From an uncultured Flammeovirgaceae bacterium (GTDB taxonomy: Bacteria; Bacteroidota; Bacteroidia; Cytophagales; Cyclobacteriaceae), in assembly GCA_937138955.1 (NCBI GenBank), contig CAKZPJ010000765.1, positions 1 to 19,122 of the forward strand: DNA of 19,122 nucleotides. Direction: 5' to 3'. A model generated the notes under the pieces. It did no database searches. It saw only the letters and a program-made list of their open reading frames with translations, and was not told the origin of the DNA. Positions 1 through 7,298 of the stretch are shown piece after piece. The position numbers were made by a program, and so were the translations under genes. Position 1 is the first letter of the stretch, and the number at the start of each line of letters is the position of its first letter.

Positions 1-246
1 TCGCCTCAAAATCCGTTGTTTTCGCATCAAATAATTAACTCAAACAGCTTCTAAAGCGAAACAGTAATATTTGACCCAAACGCCTGTTTGCTGCTGATAA
101 ATCTATTATTGCTTATAAAGTCGGCAGTACTTCTGAAGAGAAGCTATATGAAGTTAGGAATAAATCTTGAATATTTTAGACCGCTAGGTGAAGGGTAGAA
201 ACAATAGTACGCTGTAATTCCACCTTTATTCCGATGGAAAGAATTC
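1..246. other. Non-coding stretch upstream of nuoI
   Basis: No reading frame of convincing protein character was found on either strand in this AT-rich leader. It holds no tRNA-like fold that I could recognise. The only recognisable element is the candidate promoter at its right end. The gene to the left lies outside the window, so nuoI is not closely coupled to an upstream nuo gene. Confidence 0.5.
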
Positions 247-254
247 TATCTTTG
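225..254 (+). promoter_or_regulatory. Candidate Bacteroidota-type promoter for nuoIJ
   Basis: A TATCTTTG box (247-254) matches the Bacteroidota -7 consensus TAnnTTTG exactly. A TTTA (225-228) lies 18 bases upstream in the -33 position, where TTTG is expected. Transcription would begin near 261 and give a leader of about 18 bases before the ATG at 279. The match is by eye, and the -33 element is imperfect. Confidence 0.45.
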
Positions 255-278
255 TAGGGAAAATAAGATTGATAGAAC

Positions 279-974
279 ATGAGCAACCAAGGAGCCAATA
301 GTTCCTATTTTGGTAATATTAGGGAAGCAGTGAGTTCGTTGCTGACCGGGCTAAAATTATCTTTTCGTCATTTGTGGCAAGCGCGGCAGAAGCGAGAACC
401 GATGGGAGTGGCCAAAGATAACTATTTTGAGCGGCAGAATGGGATTGTTACCCTTCAGTATCCGCACGAAAAATTTCCGGTACCGGACGTCGGACGGTAT
501 CAGCTCCATAATGAGATTGACGATTGCATTGTCTGCGACAAATGCGCTAAGGTTTGCCCAGTCGACTGTATAGAGATTGAACCGATAAGGGCAACTGAAG
601 AGATTGGCAAAACCTCAGACGGTTCATCTAAACGAATTTACGCCGCCACCTTCGATATCGATATGGCCAAGTGCTGCTTTTGTGGCCTGTGTACCACCGT
701 TTGCCCTACCGAATGCCTCACCATGACCAAGGACTATGACTTCAGTGTTTTTGACATTCAGGAGCATACATTCGCTTTTTCTGAGATGACTGATGCTGAG
801 ATTGCTGAAAAGAAGCAGGAATTTGAAGCATATCAAAAGCAGAAAGCTGCGGCCAAAGCCAGTCGCCCCAAACCTAATTCCAGCGTTCGTCCTAAGGTAG
901 GAGCGAAACCTGTCTTCAAACCGAAGATGCCCGTTATTAAAAGAAAGCCTAATCAACCCCCGCCTCAAGAATGA
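279..974 (+). CDS. nuoI: NADH-quinone oxidoreductase subunit I (NuoI), 231 aa
   Basis: This is the ferredoxin-like subunit of respiratory complex I. It sits at the membrane junction and carries clusters N6a and N6b that pass electrons towards quinone. Two [4Fe-4S] motifs of the form CxxCxxCxxxCP are visible, at Cys83/86/89/93 and Cys132/135/138/142. The further Cys97 and Cys146 follow each CP, as in 8Fe ferredoxins. The first 35 residues form an amphipathic segment suited to membrane contact. After residue 180 there is an Ala/Lys/Pro-rich, low-complexity basic tail, which makes the protein longer than most bacterial NuoI (about 160-180 aa). The ATG at 279 follows a candidate promoter. The stop overlaps the nuoJ start (ATGA), so the two are translationally coupled. 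The family call is secure; the role of the tail is unknown. Confidence 0.95.
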   Translation: MSNQGANSSYFGNIREAVSSLLTGLKLSFRHLWQARQKREPMGVAKDNYFERQNGIVTLQYPHEKFPVPDVGRYQLHNEIDDCIVCDKCAKVCPVDCIEIEPIRATEEIGKTSDGSSKRIYAATFDIDMAKCCFCGLCTTVCPTECLTMTKDYDFSVFDIQEHTFAFSEMTDAEIAEKKQEFEAYQKQKAAAKASRPKPNSSVRPKVGAKPVFKPKMPVIKRKPNQPPPQE

Positions 975-1486
975 GTGTATCAGTGGAAGTAGTTGCGTTT
1001 TATACCTTCGCTGGTTTGGTGGGGCTGTCCGCCTTGGTGGTGCTATTTACCCGCAATGTTTTGTACGCTGCATTTTCATTGTTGCTCACCTTTCTAGGAA
1101 TTTCCGCGATCTATGCGCTAGCTGGAGCTGATTTTCTAGCGGTAATGCAGATTATGGTCTATGTCGGAGGCGTGCTAGTACTAATGATATTTGGAGTTAT
1201 GCTTACCAACCGCGTAGCCGGAAAGTCTGTACTTACTCAGCATCATAACCAATTTTGGGGACTGCTTATCGGTGGGTCACTATTTTTCTTATTAGCAAAA
1301 GCTATTTGGCCAGAGAGTATCAGCAATCTTACGTGGCTACAGACTTCCGAAACTATTCAGACTTCTACTGTATCTACTTTAGGGATTCAACTGATGAGCG
1401 ACTTTATCCTACCCTTCGAGCTAACTGGCGTACTACTTCTGGTAGCGTTGATTGGAGCAGCTTATGTAGCGCAGCGGCAGTTGTAG
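971..1486 (+). CDS. nuoJ: NADH-quinone oxidoreductase subunit J (NuoJ), 171 aa
   Basis: This is an integral membrane subunit of the proton-pumping arm of complex I. Five hydrophobic segments are visible, at about residues 4-27, 30-52, 55-78, 95-113 and 146-167. The third contains the glycine-rich YVGGVLVLMIFGVML stretch, typical of the helix with the pi-bulge in NuoJ. The last carries the FELTGVLLLVALIGA pattern of the family. The start overlaps the nuoI stop by four bases. NuoK normally follows directly, but here the stop at 1486 is followed only 13 bases later by the 3' end of a convergent gene. NuoK and the other pumps must therefore be encoded elsewhere, if complex I is complete. Length is normal for the family. 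Confidence 0.93.
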   Translation: MSVSVEVVAFYTFAGLVGLSALVVLFTRNVLYAAFSLLLTFLGISAIYALAGADFLAVMQIMVYVGGVLVLMIFGVMLTNRVAGKSVLTQHHNQFWGLLIGGSLFFLLAKAIWPESISNLTWLQTSETIQTSTVSTLGIQLMSDFILPFELTGVLLLVALIGAAYVAQRQL

Positions 1487-1487
1487 T

Positions 1488-1505
1488 TTTTAGTACTTTC
1501 TAAAA
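1488..1505. terminator. Possible bidirectional terminator between nuoJ and lptD
   Basis: TTTTAG (1488-1493) pairs with CTAAAA (1500-1505) around a six-base loop, between two convergent genes 13 bases apart. The stem is short and AT-rich, so this is a weak call based mainly on position. Confidence 0.25.
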
Positions 1506-4442
1506 GAAATCTCGCCACACCCGACGACGCTGGAGCTTCAAATCGCTGAGCATGGATGATTTCACGTTAATCTGCACGTAATACGAGGTGAATCGTCCGA
1601 AGGGAACCCAGTCGAAGCGAAAATCGAAGCAATCCAGGTCGCGGAAAATAGTAACGTTGGTTTGAGTGATTTCTTCCCGTTCAAAATCGTAGCCCGACTG
1701 GAAGCGTACTTTCCACTTGGGAGTAAGGTTAGCATCTCCTGAAAACTGTAGCGATTGCGTAAAAGGGCTGGCGGTAGGCTCGGGAGCGAATTCATTATCG
1801 CGACGGGCGGGTTCCAGAACCCTCTTTCTTAAGTCTCGGCGGTAATTAAAGGCATAACGCAACTGTAAGCTCCAGGCCACGTCAAAGTCAGCGTAATCAT
1901 TAAAGGCCGGGCCTACTAACTCTAGCTGATCTAGTTCATCTACTGTAGGGTCTATATCGCTTTCGGGGTCGCCCTCCTCTTTTTTATTCTCCTTCGGTTT
2001 AGGTTGCAGTCGAGTACTAATATTGAAACTTGCCCGAGAAAGGGTGCCCAGACTAAAATCGGGAATCTCCAGCGCATTACCATCCCCTACCGGGGCGGGG
2101 CTTCGTTGCCAAGCATAGCGATCGTACTTCACGAACCGTTCAAATACTTCACCCCGAGTGGTAGAGTCAATAGGATTGAGGGGGTCGGGAATATAGAGAT
2201 AAGGGTCTACCGTAGCTCCGCCGTTTATCGATACTTTTCCGTCGAGCAACCGGGTTCGGGCTGAGATATTGAATGGTGCTAAACGGAACGAGTCAGCGGC
2301 GAAATTATAACTAGTGCTAAGCTGTAAACTCTCGAAAATTGGTATCTTCTTGGTAGCATTTTCAGCGTCGGTAGTATCTTTTTTATCTCGCACCTTCATC
2401 TCCAGGTTATTCCCCAGCGAGAAGCCAATAGATCCGGCATTTCCGGCATTGGGAGCCCGATACACTCGTTCATCGTACAACGGTACGTTTATTAAGTTTC
2501 GGTCGCGACCCTGCCAAAGTGGGTCACTGATAGAGTCTAACTCCGGCCCAATTCGCACATCCTGATAGTACCGACCTTCGTAGTCGGGAGTGTAGCCAAT
2601 ACTGATTGAGGGAATGAGCGTATGCCTGATGGCTTGAATATTTTTATCGTTGCCGAAAGTAAATGTACCGTACACCCGCGTACTGAAACTCATACTGGTG
2701 CTCCAGGAGTTTACCCGGTGGAACCCCTGAAGAGTATCAATAACAATATTGTTAGGGTCATCATCATTGTAGGCAAACTTATTCAGATACCATATTTCTT
2801 CGTAGTTGAATGAAGGTGAAGCCGTAATATTTTTTAGTATGTTAAATGAGGTAGAAATAGGAATGGTATGACGCATTCCGGTTTCGGTACGCTTCAGAAT
2901 TTCGGGAAGATTGTCGCCGTTAATTGCCAAGATACTATCGCCTAATATGGGGTCATAGCCAGTAATTTGATCGTCAGGAATACCTCGGGGTGGTTGTACT
3001 CGGCTATTAGTGAACTCATTTCGCCCTTGCATCCGGTAGCCAACGTTAATTTTCGCTAACCACCCGGTGCGCCGTTTGGCAATATTTTGAAACGGATAAA
3101 TCCGGTTCATGTTCACCGATATGTCAGGTAGTAGCACATTAAACGTTCCGGTAATTAGGTTTTGATTGTGGCGCGCACTTAGAGCCATGTTAAACGGAGT
3201 ATTGCGAAACGCAGTAGAGTATTGCACACTAGAACTAAGTGCGGTATTCATATTCTGCTGCACATTGAGCGAGGGGTTGTTTTGATTGTAAGTGCTGGTA
3301 GCTACATTTACGGAGGCCGAAAATCGGCTTACCCCCCGCGCCTGGGGTGCGTGCCGGAAGTTGATACGAAAGTCACGAGCTACTTCCGAATCTTCACTAT
3401 CGGGGTCTACCCGCTGCTGGTTGAAACGGAAGTCTAAGCCACCATTGTAAGCATAACGTTTTCGGTACTGAGAGTTTACCGTGAATCCGTAGCTTCCTCT
3501 AGAATAGATTTCGCCCAGCAGGGTTAGGTTCACGTACTCATTAAGATCAAAGTAGTAGCCCCCATTTCTCAAAAAGAAACCTCGGCGTTGCTCTTCACCG
3601 TACTGCGGAATGATGATTCCTGAGTTTTGTTCCCGAGGCATCGGGAAAATCCCGAACGGCAGCCCCAATGGAGTAGGAATATCAGTGATCACTACGTTAA
3701 AAGGACCAGAGACAACCAAATTACCCGGTACAACCTTCATTCGGCTAGACTGGATATAAAAATCAGGTACTTCACCGGGTTCGCAATCGCAGGTGGTGTA
3801 CCAACCTTTATTAATAAACACCTCATCGCGCTCGTTTTTCTTCACTGTTTCGCCGTATACATAACCTGCTCCTTGCCCTTCTGGCTGCGTAAGCACTCCC
3901 GAAATATACGCCCGGCGAGTGTCAAAATTATAGCGAATTTCTTCCGTTTGGTACTCTTCACCTCCATCCTTAAAAACAGGTTTCCCAGTGACTTGTCCGG
4001 TAGAATCTTCCCGTCCCCGGGCCATCAGCATGTTGTTAATCCAATCTAGTTCTACATAATCGGCTTGTAGCGAGGTTTCGCCGTAATTGATGGTGGCATT
4101 GCCGTAGAGCAGAATTACCTGATTGATTACATCAAAATTAATAGAGTCTTCGGCATCGTAGGTGATTGTAGTTTCTATGTCACCTTCCTGCTGTACAGTT
4201 ATACTATCGGTTAGCACTGAGTCAGCAGCTACGGTGGCTGTATCAAGAGGGGGTAATAAAGTGGGCGGAATCGTATCGTTCGGACCTAAAATACCCAATG
4301 TGTCGGCAGTGGGGAGTGGGTCTTCGGGCGTTTGGGCGCGTAAATTTGTGGTTACGCCAAATACTAGCCAAATAATACATGCGTATTGTAAATAATGCAA
4401 TGTATTTTTACGTTTTAAAGAAAATGTGGCATGTTTGCACAA
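1500..4442 (-). CDS. lptD: LPS-assembly outer-membrane protein LptD, Bacteroidota type, up to 980 aa
   Basis: This is the outer-membrane beta-barrel that, with LptE, inserts lipopolysaccharide into the outer leaflet. The N-terminus has a basic KRK followed by a hydrophobic stretch ending at Ala36-Gln37, a plausible signal peptide. Residues about 100-215 have the OstA/LptA-like jellyroll character (GNATINYGETSLQADYVELD). From about 225 onward comes a long series of alternating aromatic/polar beta strands, including the conserved region around PLGLPFGIFPMP (258-269), which is typical of LptD barrels. It ends in barrel strands without a cleaved sorting domain. No in-frame ATG exists near the start, only TTG at 4442 and TTG at 4400. 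I use 4442 because it retains the basic signal-peptide region, but a promoter-like box overlaps it, so 4400 is possible. It is divergent from the amidase gene; LptD, amidase and MCE genes make functional sense together in envelope biogenesis. Confidence 0.87.
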   Translation of the reverse strand: MCKHATFSLKRKNTLHYLQYACIIWLVFGVTTNLRAQTPEDPLPTADTLGILGPNDTIPPTLLPPLDTATVAADSVLTDSITVQQEGDIETTITYDAEDSINFDVINQVILLYGNATINYGETSLQADYVELDWINNMLMARGREDSTGQVTGKPVFKDGGEEYQTEEIRYNFDTRRAYISGVLTQPEGQGAGYVYGETVKKNERDEVFINKGWYTTCDCEPGEVPDFYIQSSRMKVVPGNLVVSGPFNVVITDIPTPLGLPFGIFPMPREQNSGIIIPQYGEEQRRGFFLRNGGYYFDLNEYVNLTLLGEIYSRGSYGFTVNSQYRKRYAYNGGLDFRFNQQRVDPDSEDSEVARDFRINFRHAPQARGVSRFSASVNVATSTYNQNNPSLNVQQNMNTALSSSVQYSTAFRNTPFNMALSARHNQNLITGTFNVLLPDISVNMNRIYPFQNIAKRRTGWLAKINVGYRMQGRNEFTNSRVQPPRGIPDDQITGYDPILGDSILAINGDNLPEILKRTETGMRHTIPISTSFNILKNITASPSFNYEEIWYLNKFAYNDDDPNNIVIDTLQGFHRVNSWSTSMSFSTRVYGTFTFGNDKNIQAIRHTLIPSISIGYTPDYEGRYYQDVRIGPELDSISDPLWQGRDRNLINVPLYDERVYRAPNAGNAGSIGFSLGNNLEMKVRDKKDTTDAENATKKIPIFESLQLSTSYNFAADSFRLAPFNISARTRLLDGKVSINGGATVDPYLYIPDPLNPIDSTTRGEVFERFVKYDRYAWQRSPAPVGDGNALEIPDFSLGTLSRASFNISTRLQPKPKENKKEEGDPESDIDPTVDELDQLELVGPAFNDYADFDVAWSLQLRYAFNYRRDLRKRVLEPARRDNEFAPEPTASPFTQSLQFSGDANLTPKWKVRFQSGYDFEREEITQTNVTIFRDLDCFDFRFDWVPFGRFTSYYVQINVKSSMLSDLKLQRRRVWRDFF

Positions 4443-4447
4443 AAGTA
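4440..4447 (-). promoter_or_regulatory. Possible -7 box for lptD (TACTTTTG)
   Basis: On the minus strand 4447-4440 reads TACTTTTG, a perfect TAnnTTTG box. Only a TTG, 16 bases upstream, could serve as the -33 element. If used, transcription would begin near 4434 and force the lptD start to the TTG at 4400. The box overlaps the furthest-upstream lptD start codon. Confidence 0.3.
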
Positions 4448-4473
4448 GGCTTTGTTACCTAAACAACCGAAGC

Positions 4474-5259
4474 ATGGTGAGAAATATTATATGCATCGCC
4501 TGTTTTTCGCTTCTGCTACTGATGGCCTCCTTTAGTACGGTAGGAGTAAAGCAATATCAGGTAAAGAAAGTAGTGATTGATGCGGGACACGGGGGTAAAG
4601 ATCCAGGCACGAGTGGGGTGTTTTCTGATGAAAAAGATATAGCGCTCAATATTGCGCATAAGCTGGGGGAGACTATTAATAAATACTTACCCGATGTAGA
4701 AGTAATCTACACACGGGCCAATGATCACTTTATTCCTCTGGAGAAGCGGGCGGATATTGCTAATGAAAATGGCGCTGATTTATTCATTTCCATTCATGCA
4801 AATGCTTTACCCGGTAGTTCAGCTACTCACGGCACAGAAACTTACGTAATGGGAACCCATAAAGTGGAGGATAATCTAAACGTAGCTCGGCGAGAGAACT
4901 CAGTAATTTTGATGGAAGAAGAATTTGAGGAACGATACGCGGGTTATGATCCGAATGCGCCTGAGTCGCATATTCTGTTTGCTCTCTATCAAAATGCGTA
5001 CTTAGGAAATAGCTTGGTGCTGGCTGATAAAATTGAGTCGCAGTTCAAGCATCGGGTGGGTCGGCGAAGCCGGGGAGTGAAACAGGCTGGATTTTTGGTG
5101 CTCTGGCGTACTTCTATGCCGAGTGTGTTAGTAGAGACCGGTTACTTAACGAACCCGAAAGAAGAAAAATATTTGAACGACGAGCTAGGACAAACCTATA
5201 TTGCTTCAGGGATATTTCGGGCTATCCGTGACTATAAAAATGAAATAGAGACAAATTAA
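4474..5259 (+). CDS. N-acetylmuramoyl-L-alanine amidase, Amidase_3 family, 261 aa
   Basis: This zinc enzyme cleaves the amide bond between N-acetylmuramate and the stem peptide of peptidoglycan in the periplasm. An N-terminal hydrophobic segment (residues 4-24) is a signal peptide or anchor. The catalytic domain starts at VVIDAGHGGKDPG. Zinc ligands and catalytic residues expected for the family are visible: His39 in the AGHGG motif, Glu53, His108 in FISIHANA and Glu221 in VLVETGYLTN. An insertion of about 45 residues (140-190) after the SIHAN motif is common in Bacteroidota homologues. A GTG at 4426 is in frame, but it would add 16 residues and overlap the lptD start. The ATG at 4474 gives a normal signal sequence and is preferred. 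It probably works with the MCE protein that follows, after a 108-base gap containing a weak hairpin at 5256-5283. Confidence 0.92.
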   Translation: MVRNIICIACFSLLLLMASFSTVGVKQYQVKKVVIDAGHGGKDPGTSGVFSDEKDIALNIAHKLGETINKYLPDVEVIYTRANDHFIPLEKRADIANENGADLFISIHANALPGSSATHGTETYVMGTHKVEDNLNVARRENSVILMEEEFEERYAGYDPNAPESHILFALYQNAYLGNSLVLADKIESQFKHRVGRRSRGVKQAGFLVLWRTSMPSVLVETGYLTNPKEEKYLNDELGQTYIASGIFRAIRDYKNEIETN

Positions 5260-5367
5260 CCGGATAATTATCGAATCCGTTAAACCTAATGAAGTGGTAT
5301 TCAGTATGTAAGTAGGTAAGCTCTCGCAATACTTCGCAAAGAATTTTGACGTAAACATTTTTTATTC

Positions 5368-6345
5368 GTGAAATTATCCAAAGAACTTAAAGTCTCTCTG
5401 TTAGCCATCGTAGCGGCGGTTATCCTTTTTACTGGGGTTCGCTTTTTAAAAGGTACCGAAGTTTTTTCGCGTTTTAATACCTACTACGTAGTTTATAATA
5501 ACATTGAAGGACTTACGCCCTCCAACCCCGTAATGATTAATGGGTATAAGGTAGGCCAAGTGATGAAAATTAATCTCATGCAAGACCAAGGTAATTACCT
5601 ACTGGTTACGATGAATATTGATGAGAAAATATTACTGGGGAAAGGAGCTGCCACCTCTCTAGTATCTAGCGATTTGCTAGGAAGTAAAGCGTTGTATTTA
5701 AAAGTGGGTGACGTTAGTCAACCTATCAATGATGGCGATACTTTGCTATCGAACGTAGAGCAGGGTATTGTGGAGCGAGTACAAGCCCAAGCCCTCCCAA
5801 TTGCCGAAAAGTTGGATTCTACTTTAGCCCGAGTGAATCAGATTTTAGGAACAGGCGACCAATCAGACATGTCTAATATTATTGGCACGTTGGTAGGAGA
5901 TACTACTTCAATCTCAGCCGCTGTGAATAATCTGGAAGGAACTACTCGTAGCTTAAACGGAATTCTTCAGCAAAATGAACGTCGGCTGAATGCTACTTTG
6001 GCTAATGTTGAAATGCTTACTCAGCAATTGAGCGATCAGGAAAACGGAGTTGGCTCGCTGCTTACCAAACTAAATCAAAAGGTAGATAGCCTTCAAGTGC
6101 AATCTACGTTAGATAAACTAGAGCTAATCGCTCAAAATCTAAATGAAATCACTACGAAGATGAATGAAGGGGAAGGCACGATGGGTAAACTACTTAACGA
6201 CGATTCACTCTATACTAATCTTAACAATGCGACTCGCGATTTAGATTTGCTTCTGATTGATGTTAAAGAAAGCCCCAAACGCTATGTACACTTCTCACTA
6301 TTCGGGGGCGGAAAAGATAAAGACAAGAAGGATAAAGAAGAGTAA
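5368..6345 (+). CDS. MCE-domain (MlaD-like) lipid-transport substrate-binding protein, 325 aa
   Basis: MCE proteins form hexameric rings or tubes that shuttle phospholipids between the two membranes, usually with an MlaE permease and an MlaF ATPase. A single N-terminal transmembrane helix (about residues 7-25) is followed by an MCE/MlaD domain (about 38-115) with the characteristic NNIEGLTPSNPVMINGYKVGQV signature, split here as NNIEGLTP and VMINGYKVGQV. The remainder (130-300) is helical and Asn/Leu/Gln-rich, consistent with the coiled or tubular C-terminal part. It ends in a highly charged Lys/Asp tail. The start is GTG at 5368, and no better start exists upstream. No mlaE or mlaF lies in the window, so partners must be elsewhere. 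Its place next to the amidase and lptD suggests a shared envelope role. Confidence 0.9.
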   Translation: MKLSKELKVSLLAIVAAVILFTGVRFLKGTEVFSRFNTYYVVYNNIEGLTPSNPVMINGYKVGQVMKINLMQDQGNYLLVTMNIDEKILLGKGAATSLVSSDLLGSKALYLKVGDVSQPINDGDTLLSNVEQGIVERVQAQALPIAEKLDSTLARVNQILGTGDQSDMSNIIGTLVGDTTSISAAVNNLEGTTRSLNGILQQNERRLNATLANVEMLTQQLSDQENGVGSLLTKLNQKVDSLQVQSTLDKLELIAQNLNEITTKMNEGEGTMGKLLNDDSLYTNLNNATRDLDLLLIDVKESPKRYVHFSLFGGGKDKDKKDKEE

Positions 6346-6411
6346 CCTCTTTGGTACTATCTTCATTCAATATTTCTAATTTTCGGCATAGAGAATAATT
6401 GGTGGTTTACT

Positions 6412-6419
6412 TATCTTTA
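6412..6419 (+). promoter_or_regulatory. Possible -7 box for the SirB1-type gene (TATCTTTA)
   Basis: TATCTTTA differs from the Bacteroidota TAnnTTTG consensus at one base and lies 27 bases before the ATG at 6447. No convincing -33 element is seen at the expected spacing. It also overlaps a TTG start option at 6399, which speaks for the ATG at 6447. Confidence 0.25.
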
Positions 6420-6446
6420 GGGAATTGCCCTGAAACAATAGTGCCT

Positions 6447-7298
6447 ATGAATGACCGAGAACTTAAAGCGTTAGTAGCCCTGCTAGATGATGAGGATTAC
6501 GAAGTACTTACCCACGTAGAAGAAAGAATTATCTCTTACGGAAATCCTATTATTCCTCTCCTGGAACAAGAGTGGGAAAAGAATTTTGACCCTAACGTGC
6601 AACGACGGCTAGAAGACCTAATTCATACCCTCCAGTTTGAGTCACTAAAAGCTCGCTTGGGTAAGTGGTATAACAGTTCTGAGCAAGATTTAATGGAAGG
6701 TATGTGGATTATCGCCACGTATCAATACCCTGATTTGTCGTTAGAAAATATTCAAGAGAGCCTTCAACAAATTTACTACAATAGCTGGTTGGAATTCAAG
6801 GCTGATGTTCACCCCTACGATCAAGTACGCATTCTGAACAGTGTTCTTTTTAGTAAATTGAAGTTTCGGGCGAACACTAAAAACTTCCATTCTCCTGCCA
6901 ATTCCATGATTAACCGGGTGCTAGAAACGAAAAAGGGTAATCCTATTTCGCTCTGCGTAGTTTATATGCTGGTGGCTCAGCGCCTTAAAATGCCGGTGTA
7001 TGGCGTAAACTTGCCTAGTCTGTTTATCCTGACCTTCAAACAGGAGGATCTTCAATTCTATATCAATGCTTTTAGTCGCGGGCTCGTTTTTAAGGAAGAG
7101 GATATTGACAACTATATTAAACAGTTGAAGCTGTCGCCCGACGATATGTTTTATCAGCCCTGCCAGAATATTGATATTATCCGCCGGGTACTGCGCAACC
7201 TAACGGTATCGTTTGAGAAGCTAGATGAATTTGAGAAAGCCGATGAGGTAAAACAGCTACTGGAAATTGTATCGGATGGTGGGTTGCACCTCTTATGA
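6447..7298 (+). CDS. SirB1-family transglutaminase-like protein (Transglut_core2), 283 aa
   Basis: The C-terminal half carries the SirB1/Transglut_core2 signature: a SMINRVLETKKGNPISLCVVY block (about residues 153-173), followed by a helix and GVNLP (about 186-190). The first 80 residues look like helical repeats (LVALLDDEDYEVLTHVEERI, PIIPLLEQEW). Many homologues carry a His just after the GVxLP motif (typically PGHF). Here the sequence reads PSLF, so the His is absent and a Cys (170) sits in the preceding ISLC segment. No catalytic role is established for most of this family. An in-frame TTG at 6399 would add 16 residues, but the ATG at 6447 is preferred. The 3' end overlaps the convergent gluconokinase gene by six bases. 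Function in this organism is unknown. Confidence 0.8.
   Translation: MNDRELKALVALLDDEDYEVLTHVEERIISYGNPIIPLLEQEWEKNFDPNVQRRLEDLIHTLQFESLKARLGKWYNSSEQDLMEGMWIIATYQYPDLSLENIQESLQQIYYNSWLEFKADVHPYDQVRILNSVLFSKLKFRANTKNFHSPANSMINRVLETKKGNPISLCVVYMLVAQRLKMPVYGVNLPSLFILTFKQEDLQFYINAFSRGLVFKEEDIDNYIKQLKLSPDDMFYQPCQNIDIIRRVLRNLTVSFEKLDEFEKADEVKQLLEIVSDGGLHLL

Noticed and set aside
624..968. Open frame on the minus strand opposite nuoI
   Set aside because: It is antisense to the clearly identified nuoI, has no recognisable domain and lacks a promoter.
2004..4395. Several open frames on the plus strand within lptD (for example 3627-4049)
   Set aside because: They are shadows of the long lptD frame, and their translations have no domain character.
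4446..4454. TAGGCTTTG as a promoter box for the amidase, and similar TAnnnTTTG strings before lipB and M48
   Set aside because: They have three spacer bases instead of two and lack a properly spaced -33 element, or lie too close to the start codon.
5256..5283. Hairpin at the amidase stop as a terminator separating it from the MCE gene
   Set aside because: The stem has a bulge and no T-tract follows; too weak to call.
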